A stretch of 36,641 nucleotides of DNA from Candidatus Bathyarchaeota archaeon A05DMB-3 (GTDB lineage: Archaea > Thermoproteota > Bathyarchaeia > Bathyarchaeales > Bathycorpusculaceae): assembly GCA_019685555.1 (NCBI GenBank), contig JABFQN010000017.1, forward strand, positions 1-36,641, written 5' to 3'. Made by a program: the position numbers and the translations under genes. The notes beneath the pieces were generated by a model. The model ran no database searches. It saw only the letters and a list, made by a program, of their open reading frames with translations, and was not told the origin of the DNA. This document shows, piece by piece, positions 14,092-22,807 of the stretch (position 1 is the stretch's first letter; each line of letters begins with the position of its first letter).

Positions 14092-14209
14092 TGCACATCA
14101 TGTATTAGGCATGCCTTTGCTTAAAGGTTTAAACCATGCATTTATGTTCGCTGACATTTGCTTAAAAGCTAAAAGCGTAATCATCTCTAACTGTAGACGG
14201 GATTCAAAA

Positions 14210-15319
14210 TTGCCAAAAGCATCAGTTCTAGACAATTTAGATGAAATTAGAAAATTAGACAAGGGAAATATGCTTTCTTTCTGCGTTGATGCCGCTAAAC
14301 ATTATGAAAAAGCGGCTCGAATAGCTGAAAGAGTCGCGTTTGATCATGTAAAACCGCAAACGATAATTGTAGCTGGGATGGGTGGCTCCGCCATAGGTGG
14401 GGAACTGCTAAAAGACTGGGCGCGGGACACGCTCCAAATACCATTGGAAGTCTGCCGGGAATACACTCTTCCAACATTTGCTAACAAGAAAACTTTAACA
14501 TTTATCGTAAGCTATTCCGGAGAAACAGAAGAAACCCTAAGCGTTTTCCTCGATGCTGTTAAACGAAAATGTATGGTTGCTTGCATAAGCTCCGGAGGGA
14601 AACTTCTGGAATTCGCCAGAAAAATGCAGATGCCAACTTTACAGATACCAGCAGGGATTCCCCCACGAGCAGCCCTTCCATACCTTTTCACGTCAATGTT
14701 GATTTCTCTAGAGAAACTTGACTTAATTCCAAACGTTAAAGCGGAAATTTCCGAAGCCACCACAATATTAAAGCAAGTTTGCAGTGAAAACGCACCGGAA
14801 AAACCTCTAAAAGAAAACTTTGCTAAAGAACTTGCCTTTAAAATCAACGGCACAGTCCCCGTGGTTTATGGCTTCGGATTTTACTGCTCTGTTGCTCAAC
14901 GTATTAAGCAGCAATTTAACGAGAACAGTAAAATCCCCTCAAAATGGGATGCTTTTCCAGAGCTAAACCACAACGAGGTTGTCGGCTGGGAAAGGGCAGA
15001 AAAACTGGCGAAGCACTTCTCAGTAGTGATTATTCGGGATAAAAGTGAAACCGAAGAGATTAAGTGCCGAGTGGAGGCAACAAAAGAGCTTTTAGACGAT
15101 AAAGTGGCGGGAATCTACGAGGTTTGGAGCAGAGGAGGAGGAAAGCTGGCGCGAATGTTGTCTGCAACGCTTATTGGAGACTTCACAAGCGTTTACCTTG
15201 CTTTACTGCGAGGTGTCGACCCGACACCGGTGGAGACAATTTCTCTAATAAAAGAGAGAATGGCAAAGAGCGGAATAAAAGATAGAATACTCCGTGAACT
15301 GCGAAGCCTAACGAAGTGA
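14210..15319 (+). CDS. Bifunctional phosphoglucose/phosphomannose isomerase
   Basis: Archaeal PGI/PMI interconverts glucose-6-P or mannose-6-P with fructose-6-P, feeding gluconeogenesis and sugar nucleotide synthesis. It has two SIS folds. Visible motifs are IIVAGMGGSAIGGELLKDW, IVSYSGETEETLS and PELNHNEVVGW, characteristic of this class. A TTG at 14210 gives 369 aa and matches the family N-terminus (VLDNLDEIRKLDKGNML). An upstream in-frame start at 14027 would overlap the methyltransferase gene on the other strand and add unrelated residues. The exact start is uncertain. Confidence 0.9.
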   Translation: MPKASVLDNLDEIRKLDKGNMLSFCVDAAKHYEKAARIAERVAFDHVKPQTIIVAGMGGSAIGGELLKDWARDTLQIPLEVCREYTLPTFANKKTLTFIVSYSGETEETLSVFLDAVKRKCMVACISSGGKLLEFARKMQMPTLQIPAGIPPRAALPYLFTSMLISLEKLDLIPNVKAEISEATTILKQVCSENAPEKPLKENFAKELAFKINGTVPVVYGFGFYCSVAQRIKQQFNENSKIPSKWDAFPELNHNEVVGWERAEKLAKHFSVVIIRDKSETEEIKCRVEATKELLDDKVAGIYEVWSRGGGKLARMLSATLIGDFTSVYLALLRGVDPTPVETISLIKERMAKSGIKDRILRELRSLTK

Positions 15320-15328
15320 AATTGTTTT

Positions 15329-16390
15329 CTAGAACCTTGGAGTGATAAATTCTTCGAACATTTTTTCGGCGATTTCCAAAGATAGCAGTTGCGGGGGATG
15401 CTTGAAAGCATAGGCACATATTGGAAGTATCGCACCCTTCAATTTTCGGTTTAAGGCTATTTTCACAGCCCTTATCACATCTAACAGCACAGAACCAGCG
15501 TTTGGCGCATCAACAGTGGAAAGGCGCATGTCAATCTGCATCGGCGCCCCACAGAAATATAATCCTTTAATCCAGAAAAAGCTGTCACGCCTGTTCTGCA
15601 GGAAATCCACGTAGTCTGTTGAACCAGCAACCACTTCAGCTTCATATGGTAACGTCGCCTTAACGGTTTCTGTTTTAACAGTTCGCTTTAACTCACGGGT
15701 TCTTTCCAGCGTATCAAGGGACTCTGTGCCTCCACCAACATCAAGCTGATAGGTTTCAGTTATGCGCACACCGTGTTTAGAGAGAAGTTGAAGCAAGGTT
15801 TTATGCAGCGTTGTAGCGCCCACCTGGTCGATTAGGTCGTCGCCGACGAGGGGCAGCTCAGCCTCTTCAAAAAGCCTCGCCCAACTCGAATTGCTCGCGA
15901 CAAAAGTAGGCGTAACATTCACAAAGGCACATCCCGCCTTCAAGGATTGATTGGCATACCATTCAGAAGCTTTTACAGCCCCGCTTGGAAGTAGATTAAG
16001 CACAATTTCAGCGCCGCTTTCCTTCAAAACCTCTGTAACATCAGATTCCGGCGAATCGCTCACAGAGACAACGTGTTTTGTGTATTCGCCAACTCCGTCC
16101 AAAACTGCTCCTTTATGAACGAATATGCCTAAGGACGGCACATCTACCATTTTGGGAGCATTATTCGGAGGAGCAAAAATGGCTTCAGACAAGTCTTTTC
16201 CAACTTTTCTGCTGTCAATGTCGAAAGCCGCCACGATTTGAATATCCTTTGGATGAAAGCCGCCGAGGAAAAGATTCCGCAAACCTACACATTTATTGGG
16301 GTTTTCAAGGCTCTTGTAGTATTGAATTCCTTGAACCAAGGCGGATGCACAGTTTCCAACACCAACCAGAGCCACCTTTATACTTGGCAA
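15329..16390 (-). CDS. ino1: Myo-inositol-1-phosphate synthase
   Basis: NAD-dependent enzyme that converts glucose-6-P to inositol-1-P, used in archaea for inositol phospholipids and sometimes for compatible solutes. The Rossmann motif GVGNCASALVQG is at 10-21. The catalytic part is recognised by VNVTPTFVAS, DLIDQVGATTLHKTLLQLL and QLDVGGGTESLD. At 353 aa it is the shorter bacterial/archaeal class. TTG 16390 has GGTGG upstream. It converges with the isomerase gene, which supplies its glucose-6-P substrate. Confidence 0.94.
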   Translation of the reverse strand: MPSIKVALVGVGNCASALVQGIQYYKSLENPNKCVGLRNLFLGGFHPKDIQIVAAFDIDSRKVGKDLSEAIFAPPNNAPKMVDVPSLGIFVHKGAVLDGVGEYTKHVVSVSDSPESDVTEVLKESGAEIVLNLLPSGAVKASEWYANQSLKAGCAFVNVTPTFVASNSSWARLFEEAELPLVGDDLIDQVGATTLHKTLLQLLSKHGVRITETYQLDVGGGTESLDTLERTRELKRTVKTETVKATLPYEAEVVAGSTDYVDFLQNRRDSFFWIKGLYFCGAPMQIDMRLSTVDAPNAGSVLLDVIRAVKIALNRKLKGAILPICAYAFKHPPQLLSLEIAEKMFEEFITPRF

Positions 16391-16470
16391 AGCCTACGCC
16401 ACCGTTTTTGTTCATCATATAACACACGGATTTATAAAGCTCTATGCAAGCAATATGCCAAGTGGTTGAA

Positions 16471-16716
16471 ATGAAAGCATGGTTGGATGTCGCGGTTTTA
16501 CGCTGCCCAAACTGCGGGCGCCATTACATTGAAGCGTCATGGTACGTCTTAGAAATGGAGTCAGACATCGAATGCGGAGAATGCGGAAAAGAATTTAACA
16601 CTAAAAAGAACGCAACGGATAGGGCACTATTAGAATTCCAAATAAACGAAGACAGTAAAATTCAAAAAGTGGACATTGCCAAACGTCTAAAACTAGAAAG
16701 TAGGAGAAAGGGCTAA
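16471..16716 (+). CDS. Small zinc-ribbon protein of unknown function
   Basis: An 81-aa protein with one zinc ribbon: CPNCG and CGECG separated by about 20 residues (RHYIEASWYVLEMESDIE). It is followed by a charged helical tail ending KRLKLESRRKG. The start ATG 16471 follows GGTTGA; ATG 16444 is a longer option. It could bind nucleic acid, but I see nothing that assigns a task. It is divergent from ino1, and its last 4 nt overlap the convergent DUF917 gene. Confidence 0.7.
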   Translation: MKAWLDVAVLRCPNCGRHYIEASWYVLEMESDIECGECGKEFNTKKNATDRALLEFQINEDSKIQKVDIAKRLKLESRRKG

Positions 16717-17783
16717 GGGGTTAACCTTTCAATTGGAACATACTCCTCTGAAATTCCAGACCTTCGGAGGACATCCCTCCAAAGCTCAAGGCCTTTACTT
16801 GTTCTCCATTTCTCTGGTGCCGGCAAGCCCAAAACAGCAAGTTGTTGGCCTCTCACAATTTTTTCAGCTGTTATGCACTTGCCAGTTTTCGGGTGCACAG
16901 GGGTTATTATGTCTGGGGCGATAGCAGCAAGCTTCCCATTTCTGTAGGCGATAAGCACCTCATTTTTGGCTTTAAACTCAAAGGTTTTACCCGCAAACTT
17001 GCCACTTCCTTCAAGTCTCACCGTAACGAAAGTAAAGCCCCCCTTTGTTTCTTTCTCGGCAAAATTCACGACACCTTCAAAAAGTTTGCATCCTTCGGTT
17101 TCCTCCAACACGTTTTTAACAGGATCTTTAGTCTCTCTTAATATTTTTCCAATTTTCATAGCTTTGGATAGGCTTCGTTGGACAGGTGATGTTCTAACTT
17201 GTTCGGCGTTTAAAATTCTCCTTGCAGTATAGGCAGAGTGTTCCCATTCAGCAGCTAATATACGCGCAATTCGTTCAGCAGCCCTTGCATCACGGGTCTC
17301 TTTTACTAGTACTATGTTTTCGGCATGAATATCGGCTACTGTCATGGGTGTAAGCGGGATGTCATCAATCGTATAGACTTTCAAATGAACTTCGGGGACA
17401 GCCCTACCAGCCCCATCCGCGTCCACCACTGGGATACCACATCTTGCGGCGACGTCAACTGCTGCCAACGTGTTAAAACCGCCTAGTTCGACTGGAATAA
17501 CAGCGAAAGCTTGAAAATTAGCGTATTCCTCCAGAACCCTTAAAGTTTTCACTGCAGCTTCAGAATCATAATCTATGGTGGTTGTTGCACCTACACATGC
17601 AAAATTCACGACTTTAGCACCACCGGGCACCTCAGAAGGATCTACAATTTTAACGGGAATCTTATGCGAAGAAAGCTCCTTCACTATTTTATACCCCGCT
17701 TCTGGATCCCCGCCTCCTCCAGCTGAAAAAATTGCAGCTCCATCTACCAGATCAATTAAATCTTGACGGTTCAATGTTCTCAA
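16713..17783 (-). CDS. DUF917 family protein (S-methyl-thiohydantoin desulfurase-like)
   Basis: A 356-aa protein of the DUF917 family, whose N-terminal domain is now named after S-methyl thiohydantoin desulfurase. Evidence is the N-terminal LIDGAAIFSAGGGGDPEAGY-like segment (residues 11-31), then GGFNTLAAVDVAARCGIPVVDADGAG-type segment around 101-127 with VPEVHL, all typical of the family. TTG 17783 is chosen because of a strong GGAGGT 6 nt before it. Many family members sit beside hydantoinases; here there is none, so the substrate is open. Confidence 0.8.
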   Translation of the reverse strand: MRTLNRQDLIDLVDGAAIFSAGGGGDPEAGYKIVKELSSHKIPVKIVDPSEVPGGAKVVNFACVGATTTIDYDSEAAVKTLRVLEEYANFQAFAVIPVELGGFNTLAAVDVAARCGIPVVDADGAGRAVPEVHLKVYTIDDIPLTPMTVADIHAENIVLVKETRDARAAERIARILAAEWEHSAYTARRILNAEQVRTSPVQRSLSKAMKIGKILRETKDPVKNVLEETEGCKLFEGVVNFAEKETKGGFTFVTVRLEGSGKFAGKTFEFKAKNEVLIAYRNGKLAAIAPDIITPVHPKTGKCITAEKIVRGQQLAVLGLPAPEKWRTSKGLELWRDVLRRSGISEEYVPIERLTP

Positions 17784-17789
17784 ATCTCA

Positions 17790-17795
17790 ACCTCC
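17790..17795 (-). promoter_or_regulatory. Strong ribosome binding site deciding a TTG start
   Basis: On the reverse strand GGAGGT stands 6 nt before TTG 17783. It fixes the start of the DUF917 gene although the codon is TTG. Confidence 0.75.
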
Positions 17796-17868
17796 ATGAT
17801 AATTTACCCTTCTCATTGAAGATTTATTATTGAGGAAGCCTTAAAGACTTTAGCCATTCAGGCATAGG

Positions 17869-19638
17869 GTGGTTAAGGAATTGAACAGTCAAACACCCGA
17901 CAAGTTCACAATAATTAACGAGTTAGCCCGCCGTAGAGGCTTCTTTTGGCCATCCTACGAAATATATGGAGGCGTAAGCGGCTTCATTACCTATGGCCCT
18001 TTAGGTGCAAGACTTAAACAAAATATTGAAAGGAAAATAAGAGAACTCTACGTTCACAAGCTTGGTATAATGGAAATAGAGTCGCCCATAATTGCGCCTG
18101 AAAAGGTTTTCGAAGCTTCGGGGCATATTGAGCATTTTAAAGAACCAATGGTTGAATGCCAAAATTGCAAGAGAAAATTCCGCGCAGACCACCTACTCAC
18201 GGAAACTGCAAAAATCACACAGACAGAAGGTGAAAAATTAAGTCTTAAGGAGCTAAAAAACATAATTAAAAATGAGAAAATCGTGTGCCCAGAATGCGGC
18301 GGTGGATTAAGCGAACCAAAACATTTGTTAACAATGTTTAAAACAACCATAGGACCCTATTCGGATGCTGTAGGCTACGCAAGACCAGAAGCCGCTCAAG
18401 GCATATTTGTCGAGTTTAAACGCCTTTACGAAATGGCTAGGGAAAAACTACCCTTCGGCGTAATCCAAATTGGACATGCCTTGAGAAATGAGATTTCGCC
18501 AAGGCAAGGACTTGTAAGGTTGAGGGAATTCACTATTGGAGATTTAGAATTTTTCTTCGACCCTGAAGAACCCAACTGTTACTTGCTTAAAGACTTTGAA
18601 AACGAGACTTTACAGCTGGTTTTAGCCGATGATAGGCTGAAAGGTTCTGAAAAACTTACAAAAGTTACTGTAAAAGGGGCTTTGGAGAAAGGTTATATCA
18701 AAGCCGAGTGGCAAGCGGTTTTTATGGCAATTTCAAAAAGGCTGTTAATGGCTTTGGGTGTTCCAGCGGAAAAACAGCGTTTCATCGAAAAACTTCCATG
18801 GGAAAGAGCGCATTATTCAGCACAAACATTCGACCAAGAAGTCCTCGTTGAAAGATGGGGGTGGATTGAAGTAACAGCAACAGCCCACAGAACAGACTAC
18901 GACTTGAAAAGACATGCAGAATTCAGCGGACAAGACATGTACGTCTTTAAAGAATATGAAAAACCATTAGAGAAGGAACAGATCATCATAAAACCCTTAA
19001 TGGAAAAATTAGGACCAAAATTTAAAAAGGAAACTGCAAAAATCGCTGAAATGCTTTCCAAGGCAGACCCCAAAGAGGTGGAGGTTTCCCTTAAAGAAAA
19101 GGGATATTTCATGCTTGGGAAATATAAAATTTCGCCAGAGGATTTAGAAATTAGGCATGAAAAAATTATGGAACGTGGAAGACGCTTTATACCCCACGTT
19201 ATAGAACCAACATTCGGCTCCGACCGTCTCTTATACGTAACTTTTGAGTATGCCTATCGAGTTAAAGACGGCAGAATTGTGATGAGTTTTCCAAGAGACA
19301 TTGCTCCCATCCAAGTCGGCGTTTACCCTCTCGTAAGTAAAGACGGCCTACCCGAAAAAGCCATGGAACTGTATAAATTTTTGGTTAATGAAGGCTTGGT
19401 GGTGGAGTATGACGAAGCCGGTTCGATTGGTAGACGTTACGCCCGTGCAGACGAGATAGGCGTACCATTAGGCATAACGGTTGATTATCAAACCCTCGAT
19501 GATAACACAGTCACAATTAGAGACCGCGACTCATGGAAACAAGTTAGAAGCAAAATTGAAGATTTGCCAGAGTGTTTACACAGATATTTCAGGTATAAGA
19601 TAGAGTTTGAAGATTTAGGGGAACCAATCACAGCCTAG
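17869..19638 (+). CDS. glyS: Glycyl-tRNA synthetase (alpha2 type)
   Basis: Class II synthetase of the archaeal/eukaryotic dimer type, 589 aa. Seen: RRRGFFWPSYEIYGGVSGF at the N-terminus; a zinc-binding insertion with CQNCKRKF and CPECGGG (about 97-145); RPEAAQGIFVEFKRL; motif 2 LRNEISPRQGLVRLREF; motif 3 near EPTFGSDRLLYV; and an anticodon-binding domain from about 480 (IAPIQVGVYPLV). Start GTG 17869; no better ATG is near. Single gene, divergent from DUF917 and followed by the DUF47 gene after 33 nt. Confidence 0.97.
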   Translation: MVKELNSQTPDKFTIINELARRRGFFWPSYEIYGGVSGFITYGPLGARLKQNIERKIRELYVHKLGIMEIESPIIAPEKVFEASGHIEHFKEPMVECQNCKRKFRADHLLTETAKITQTEGEKLSLKELKNIIKNEKIVCPECGGGLSEPKHLLTMFKTTIGPYSDAVGYARPEAAQGIFVEFKRLYEMAREKLPFGVIQIGHALRNEISPRQGLVRLREFTIGDLEFFFDPEEPNCYLLKDFENETLQLVLADDRLKGSEKLTKVTVKGALEKGYIKAEWQAVFMAISKRLLMALGVPAEKQRFIEKLPWERAHYSAQTFDQEVLVERWGWIEVTATAHRTDYDLKRHAEFSGQDMYVFKEYEKPLEKEQIIIKPLMEKLGPKFKKETAKIAEMLSKADPKEVEVSLKEKGYFMLGKYKISPEDLEIRHEKIMERGRRFIPHVIEPTFGSDRLLYVTFEYAYRVKDGRIVMSFPRDIAPIQVGVYPLVSKDGLPEKAMELYKFLVNEGLVVEYDEAGSIGRRYARADEIGVPLGITVDYQTLDDNTVTIRDRDSWKQVRSKIEDLPECLHRYFRYKIEFEDLGEPITA

Positions 19639-19671
19639 TTTCGTTACCTTTTTTAACACTTCCGCATATTT

Positions 19672-20373
19672 ATGCCTAGAAAAGGCTTGCCAAATTTTGC
19701 GGCGGGAAGTGGTTTGGTGCTCCCAGCAGAAACAGAGGAACGCGTAAAACGTAGAGCATTAAGTGTATGCCAAGAACACCTACGGAAAGTCCTAGAATTG
19801 ACGAGGAAAGTTCCACAAATGATTGAGTGCTTCATAAAAAATGACAAAGAAATGGCAAAGCAGATTTACAACGAGATTAGAGCGGGGGAAGAGGATGTTG
19901 ATAACGCAAGGCGTCTTGTTTCGCGGGAGCTAGCAGAAATAGGCGCTATACTCTTAAGTAGAGAAGATTTTCTCAGATTCACAAATCTAGCCAGCGAAAT
20001 CGCCGACTTTTCCGAGGGAATAGCTTTCCGCCTCCTAGAGATAATGGAACACAACTGGAACGTGCCAACAGACCTAAAAAATAACCTTTTGAAACTATCC
20101 GAAGCATCTCTTGAAACTGTTGTTAAACTCAGGGAAACAATGATCGTTTTAACATATGGTTCAGAGAAAGCCATGGAAAAAGCCAGCGAAGTGGAAATGG
20201 CCGAAAGAAAAGTTGACGAACTCTACCGCACATTAGAAATAAAACTTTTGAACAGCAAACTGGAAATCCCAGCGCTTATACTTTTAAGGGACATACTGCA
20301 ACTTCTCGAGGATTCTGCAGACAAGGCTGAAGACGCCGCAGACGCCGCAAGAGTCCTATCCTTTATAATGTAA
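19672..20373 (+). CDS. PhoU-like DUF47 family protein
   Basis: A 233-aa all-helical protein of the DUF47 family, related to PhoU and often linked with Pit-type phosphate transporters. It shows the two-fold helical repeat with acidic clusters (EEDVDNARRLVSREL; EMAERKVDELYRTLE) and an ending typical of the family (ILQLLEDSADKAEDAADAA). No transporter gene is adjacent; endA follows 12 nt later, probably on the same transcript. ATG 19672 may be used on a nearly leaderless mRNA. Confidence 0.82.
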   Translation: MPRKGLPNFAAGSGLVLPAETEERVKRRALSVCQEHLRKVLELTRKVPQMIECFIKNDKEMAKQIYNEIRAGEEDVDNARRLVSRELAEIGAILLSREDFLRFTNLASEIADFSEGIAFRLLEIMEHNWNVPTDLKNNLLKLSEASLETVVKLRETMIVLTYGSEKAMEKASEVEMAERKVDELYRTLEIKLLNSKLEIPALILLRDILQLLEDSADKAEDAADAARVLSFIM

Positions 20374-20385
20374 AAGGCGAAGTAT

Positions 20386-20943
20386 ATGCCTCGAAAAATA
20401 CACGTGGAGTTCATTGAAAACTTTCTTGTTGTGTGGAACCCAGCGGACGGCTCAGAACTTTACAAAATGGGGTTTTACGGCAAGCCTCTTGGAATACCAA
20501 AACCTAAAATCCCAGAATTCAACGTTCCATTAATTCTCGACTTGATGGAAGGCCTATATCTCACTGAAAAAGGAATAATAACAGTGTACGAAGGCCCAGA
20601 AAAACGGAAAGTAAGCCTAAAAAAACTCCGCCAAAAGGCTAGGACATTGTATGAAGAGTTTGATGAGAAATATGCGGTTTACCGTCACCTTCGGGATAGC
20701 GGCATGGTTGTAACTCCCGGCGTAAAGTTTGGATGCGACTTTGCTGTTTATAAGCATGGACCAGGATTGGAGCATGCGCCTTACATGGTTTCAGTGAAAA
20801 AAGCTGCATCTGAATTAACCGCAACGGAAATCGTAAAAGCTGGACGGTTAGCAACAACTGTTCGGAAAAGATTCATAATCGCGGTTCCAGACTTGGGAAA
20901 AGAAAAAATAAGGTATCTCATTTTCAAATGGTTTAAAGCCTAA
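20386..20943 (+). CDS. endA: tRNA-splicing endonuclease EndA
   Basis: Cuts archaeal pre-tRNA introns at bulge-helix-bulge motifs. The C-terminal nuclease domain carries the catalytic triad Tyr122 (CDFAVY), His130 (GLEHAPY) and Lys161 (TTVRKRF). The N-terminal domain has the family's LTEKGIITVYEG. At 185 aa it is the single-repeat subunit, as in alpha4 or alpha2-beta2 enzymes, rather than a fused 300-aa form. The tRNA-Leu intron at 1311-1344 is an example of its likely substrates. Confidence 0.93.
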   Translation: MPRKIHVEFIENFLVVWNPADGSELYKMGFYGKPLGIPKPKIPEFNVPLILDLMEGLYLTEKGIITVYEGPEKRKVSLKKLRQKARTLYEEFDEKYAVYRHLRDSGMVVTPGVKFGCDFAVYKHGPGLEHAPYMVSVKKAASELTATEIVKAGRLATTVRKRFIIAVPDLGKEKIRYLIFKWFKA

Positions 20944-21422
20944 CTACCTTTAGCATTCCCCAAAACTATTTTGAGAATTTCTTCCTCCAGAGTTAACCCT
21001 TTTTCCGGGTTTTCAACTATCTCGCCAACTTTTTCGCCCTTTTTGTTGAAGACTAAAATGTAGGGAATTTTATCCACATGAAATGTCTCAACCTCGTGGG
21101 GAGATGGAGGAACACTCCATTTTTTATCTTGGCTTAATGGGTTTCTCTTCAAACCTCCAAAAATTCTAACTTCTAACCCTATTACTTCTGATATTAGGGC
21201 GAGGATGGGAATGTTTGCCGCACAGTCTTTACACCATTCTGCAGAAAATGCTACTATCACGTAGTCATTTGCGAAATTCCTCAGTCTGTTCAAAATGGCA
21301 GTATTCAGCTTATACGTCTTTTTTCGTTCTAAAAATTTCTCGTTGAAGGGTTCCTTAATAGTGTTCATGTAGTGATTCACGGACACTGTTCTTTGCCTAA
21401 CCTCTGATAGGTCGACTTTCAT
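20940..21422 (-). CDS. Thioredoxin-family protein
   Basis: A 160-aa thiol-disulfide protein. The active site WCKDC (63-67) follows the strand VIVAFSAE, and the cis-Pro stands in DKIPYILVF. A 45-residue N-terminal extension precedes the fold (NHYMNTIKEPFNEKFLERKK). No signal peptide, so it is cytosolic. It starts 3 nt after the sugar-nucleotidyltransferase stop on the same strand, so the two are co-transcribed; a functional link is not evident. Its 3' end overlaps endA by 4 nt, convergently. Confidence 0.85.
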   Translation of the reverse strand: MKVDLSEVRQRTVSVNHYMNTIKEPFNEKFLERKKTYKLNTAILNRLRNFANDYVIVAFSAEWCKDCAANIPILALISEVIGLEVRIFGGLKRNPLSQDKKWSVPPSPHEVETFHVDKIPYILVFNKKGEKVGEIVENPEKGLTLEEEILKIVLGNAKGS

Positions 21423-21425
21423 TTG

Positions 21426-22697
21426 TCAGCCCGGCATTATCGTCTGGTTCGCAAACTCTCCTTTAACATACTGGTGAGGGTAAATTTTTGTGGATTTTAA
21501 GGCGCATCCTTCTGCGATTGTAACGTCGTCTGCTATAACCGAAACAGCGCTGATTTTTGTCGGTTTCTTTGCACTGGAGCACACAGTTACATGCCTTCCT
21601 ATTATGCTGTCTTTTATTTCCGCCTTCTCTTCTATTATTACTCTGTCCATTATTGCCGAGTTTTCTATTACAACGCCATCTTCTATCCTTGTGTAGTTGT
21701 CTATGCATGAGTTTACTATGCGCACTCCATCACCTATTTCGCAGTGTCTTCCAATCAATACGGAGCCCTCAACCTCTATCTGCCCTTGCTGAATTTTCTT
21801 TACGATTTCTTTTCTCCGTTTCATGGACTCAAAGCTTTCTCCTTGAACCCAAATTCTCGATTCTCCTTCTATTCTTCCCCCAAAATCTTTCAGCGAGGAA
21901 AAACGTCCTTCCAGCATGTCTTTCACAGCTTCTAAATAACGTTTTGGAGTGCCTACATCATACCAACTGCCTTTCAAGACATAACCGTATACTGGTCTTC
22001 CGCTTTCTATAACATAGGGGATGAAATCGTAGCCGAAGTCTAGGCGTTTCCGCTCCTTCATCAGCTTCTTAACGCCTTTCTCTTTGAAGATTTTCCTTAT
22101 CTCCGGCGAAACCATGTATAAGCCTGTGTTGGCGAGGTTTGATGGAGCTTCTTTTGGGGCTGGTTTTTCAACAAATCTAAGAATCCTGTGGTCTTTGCTT
22201 ATGTCGGCTATTCCATAGCCTTCAACATCTTCAACTTCCCTTAGGGCTATTGTTATCACAGCATCCTTTTCACGGTGAAACTCAATAAGCTCTTTTAGAT
22301 TTACGTCGAAAATGTTGTCTCCTTGCACTGCGAAAACTGGGTCCCGCACGTTGTAATATTCTATGTTTATCCGTGCGGAGTCAGCGCTTCCTAGGTCATC
22401 AACGTTTGGCTGGTATTTTACGTGGACACGGGGGGTTATGCCGTAGCGTGCCGAAAAGCCGTAGCCAGATTCAAAATAATCGTGTAAGTCCCGATAGTTC
22501 GTGTATCCTTTAACGCCGAAAATAAAGTTTCTTATGCCTTGGCGGGCAAGAGACAACAAGGAAAATTCGATCATTGGCCTGTTTAATAAGCGTAAACAAG
22601 CCTTGCTTGTTTCGGCAGTTAAAGGTAAAAGCCTTGTAGCTTTCCCTCCAACTGGAATTATCACCATCAACCTTTCGGGTTCATAGTTGTGGCGCAA
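21426..22697 (-). CDS. NDP-sugar pyrophosphorylase with left-handed beta-helix domain
   Basis: Nucleotidyltransferase that activates a sugar-1-phosphate with NTP. The N-terminal GT-A domain shows VIIPVGGKATRLLPLT (signature Gly-rich loop with GGKATRL), DNIFDVNL as metal site and VEKPAPKEAPSN. The C-terminal part from about 300 is a hexapeptide beta-helix (VLIGRHCEIGDGVRIVNSCI). The product cannot be fixed as GDP-mannose or UDP/dTDP-glucose. TTG 22697 has GGTGATC upstream; ATG 22667 is the alternative. The Gly-rich loop reads GGKATRL rather than the usual GxGTRL. Confidence 0.88.
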   Translation of the reverse strand: MRHNYEPERLMVIIPVGGKATRLLPLTAETSKACLRLLNRPMIEFSLLSLARQGIRNFIFGVKGYTNYRDLHDYFESGYGFSARYGITPRVHVKYQPNVDDLGSADSARINIEYYNVRDPVFAVQGDNIFDVNLKELIEFHREKDAVITIALREVEDVEGYGIADISKDHRILRFVEKPAPKEAPSNLANTGLYMVSPEIRKIFKEKGVKKLMKERKRLDFGYDFIPYVIESGRPVYGYVLKGSWYDVGTPKRYLEAVKDMLEGRFSSLKDFGGRIEGESRIWVQGESFESMKRRKEIVKKIQQGQIEVEGSVLIGRHCEIGDGVRIVNSCIDNYTRIEDGVVIENSAIMDRVIIEEKAEIKDSIIGRHVTVCSSAKKPTKISAVSVIADDVTIAEGCALKSTKIYPHQYVKGEFANQTIMPG

Positions 22698-22764
22698 AAG
22701 ATCACCAGCTTTTGTTCGATTCTATCTACATCAACGGTATTAAACTTTTAGAGAAACATCAACT

Positions 22765-22772
22765 CTTATAAC
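22765..22772 (+). promoter_or_regulatory. TATA-like box before the UbiA-family gene
   Basis: CTTATAAC lies 36-43 nt upstream of the ATG at 22808. Spacing is acceptable for a short leader. Confidence 0.35.
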
Positions 22773-22807
22773 CAAAACAGAAGCTTATCTATAAAAGGCT
22801 TGAAGAT

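Noticed and set aside
14027-14209. 61-codon N-terminal extension of the PGI/PMI gene
   Set aside because: It would overlap the opposite-strand methyltransferase gene and has no similarity to the family; TTG 14210 fits the family N-terminus.
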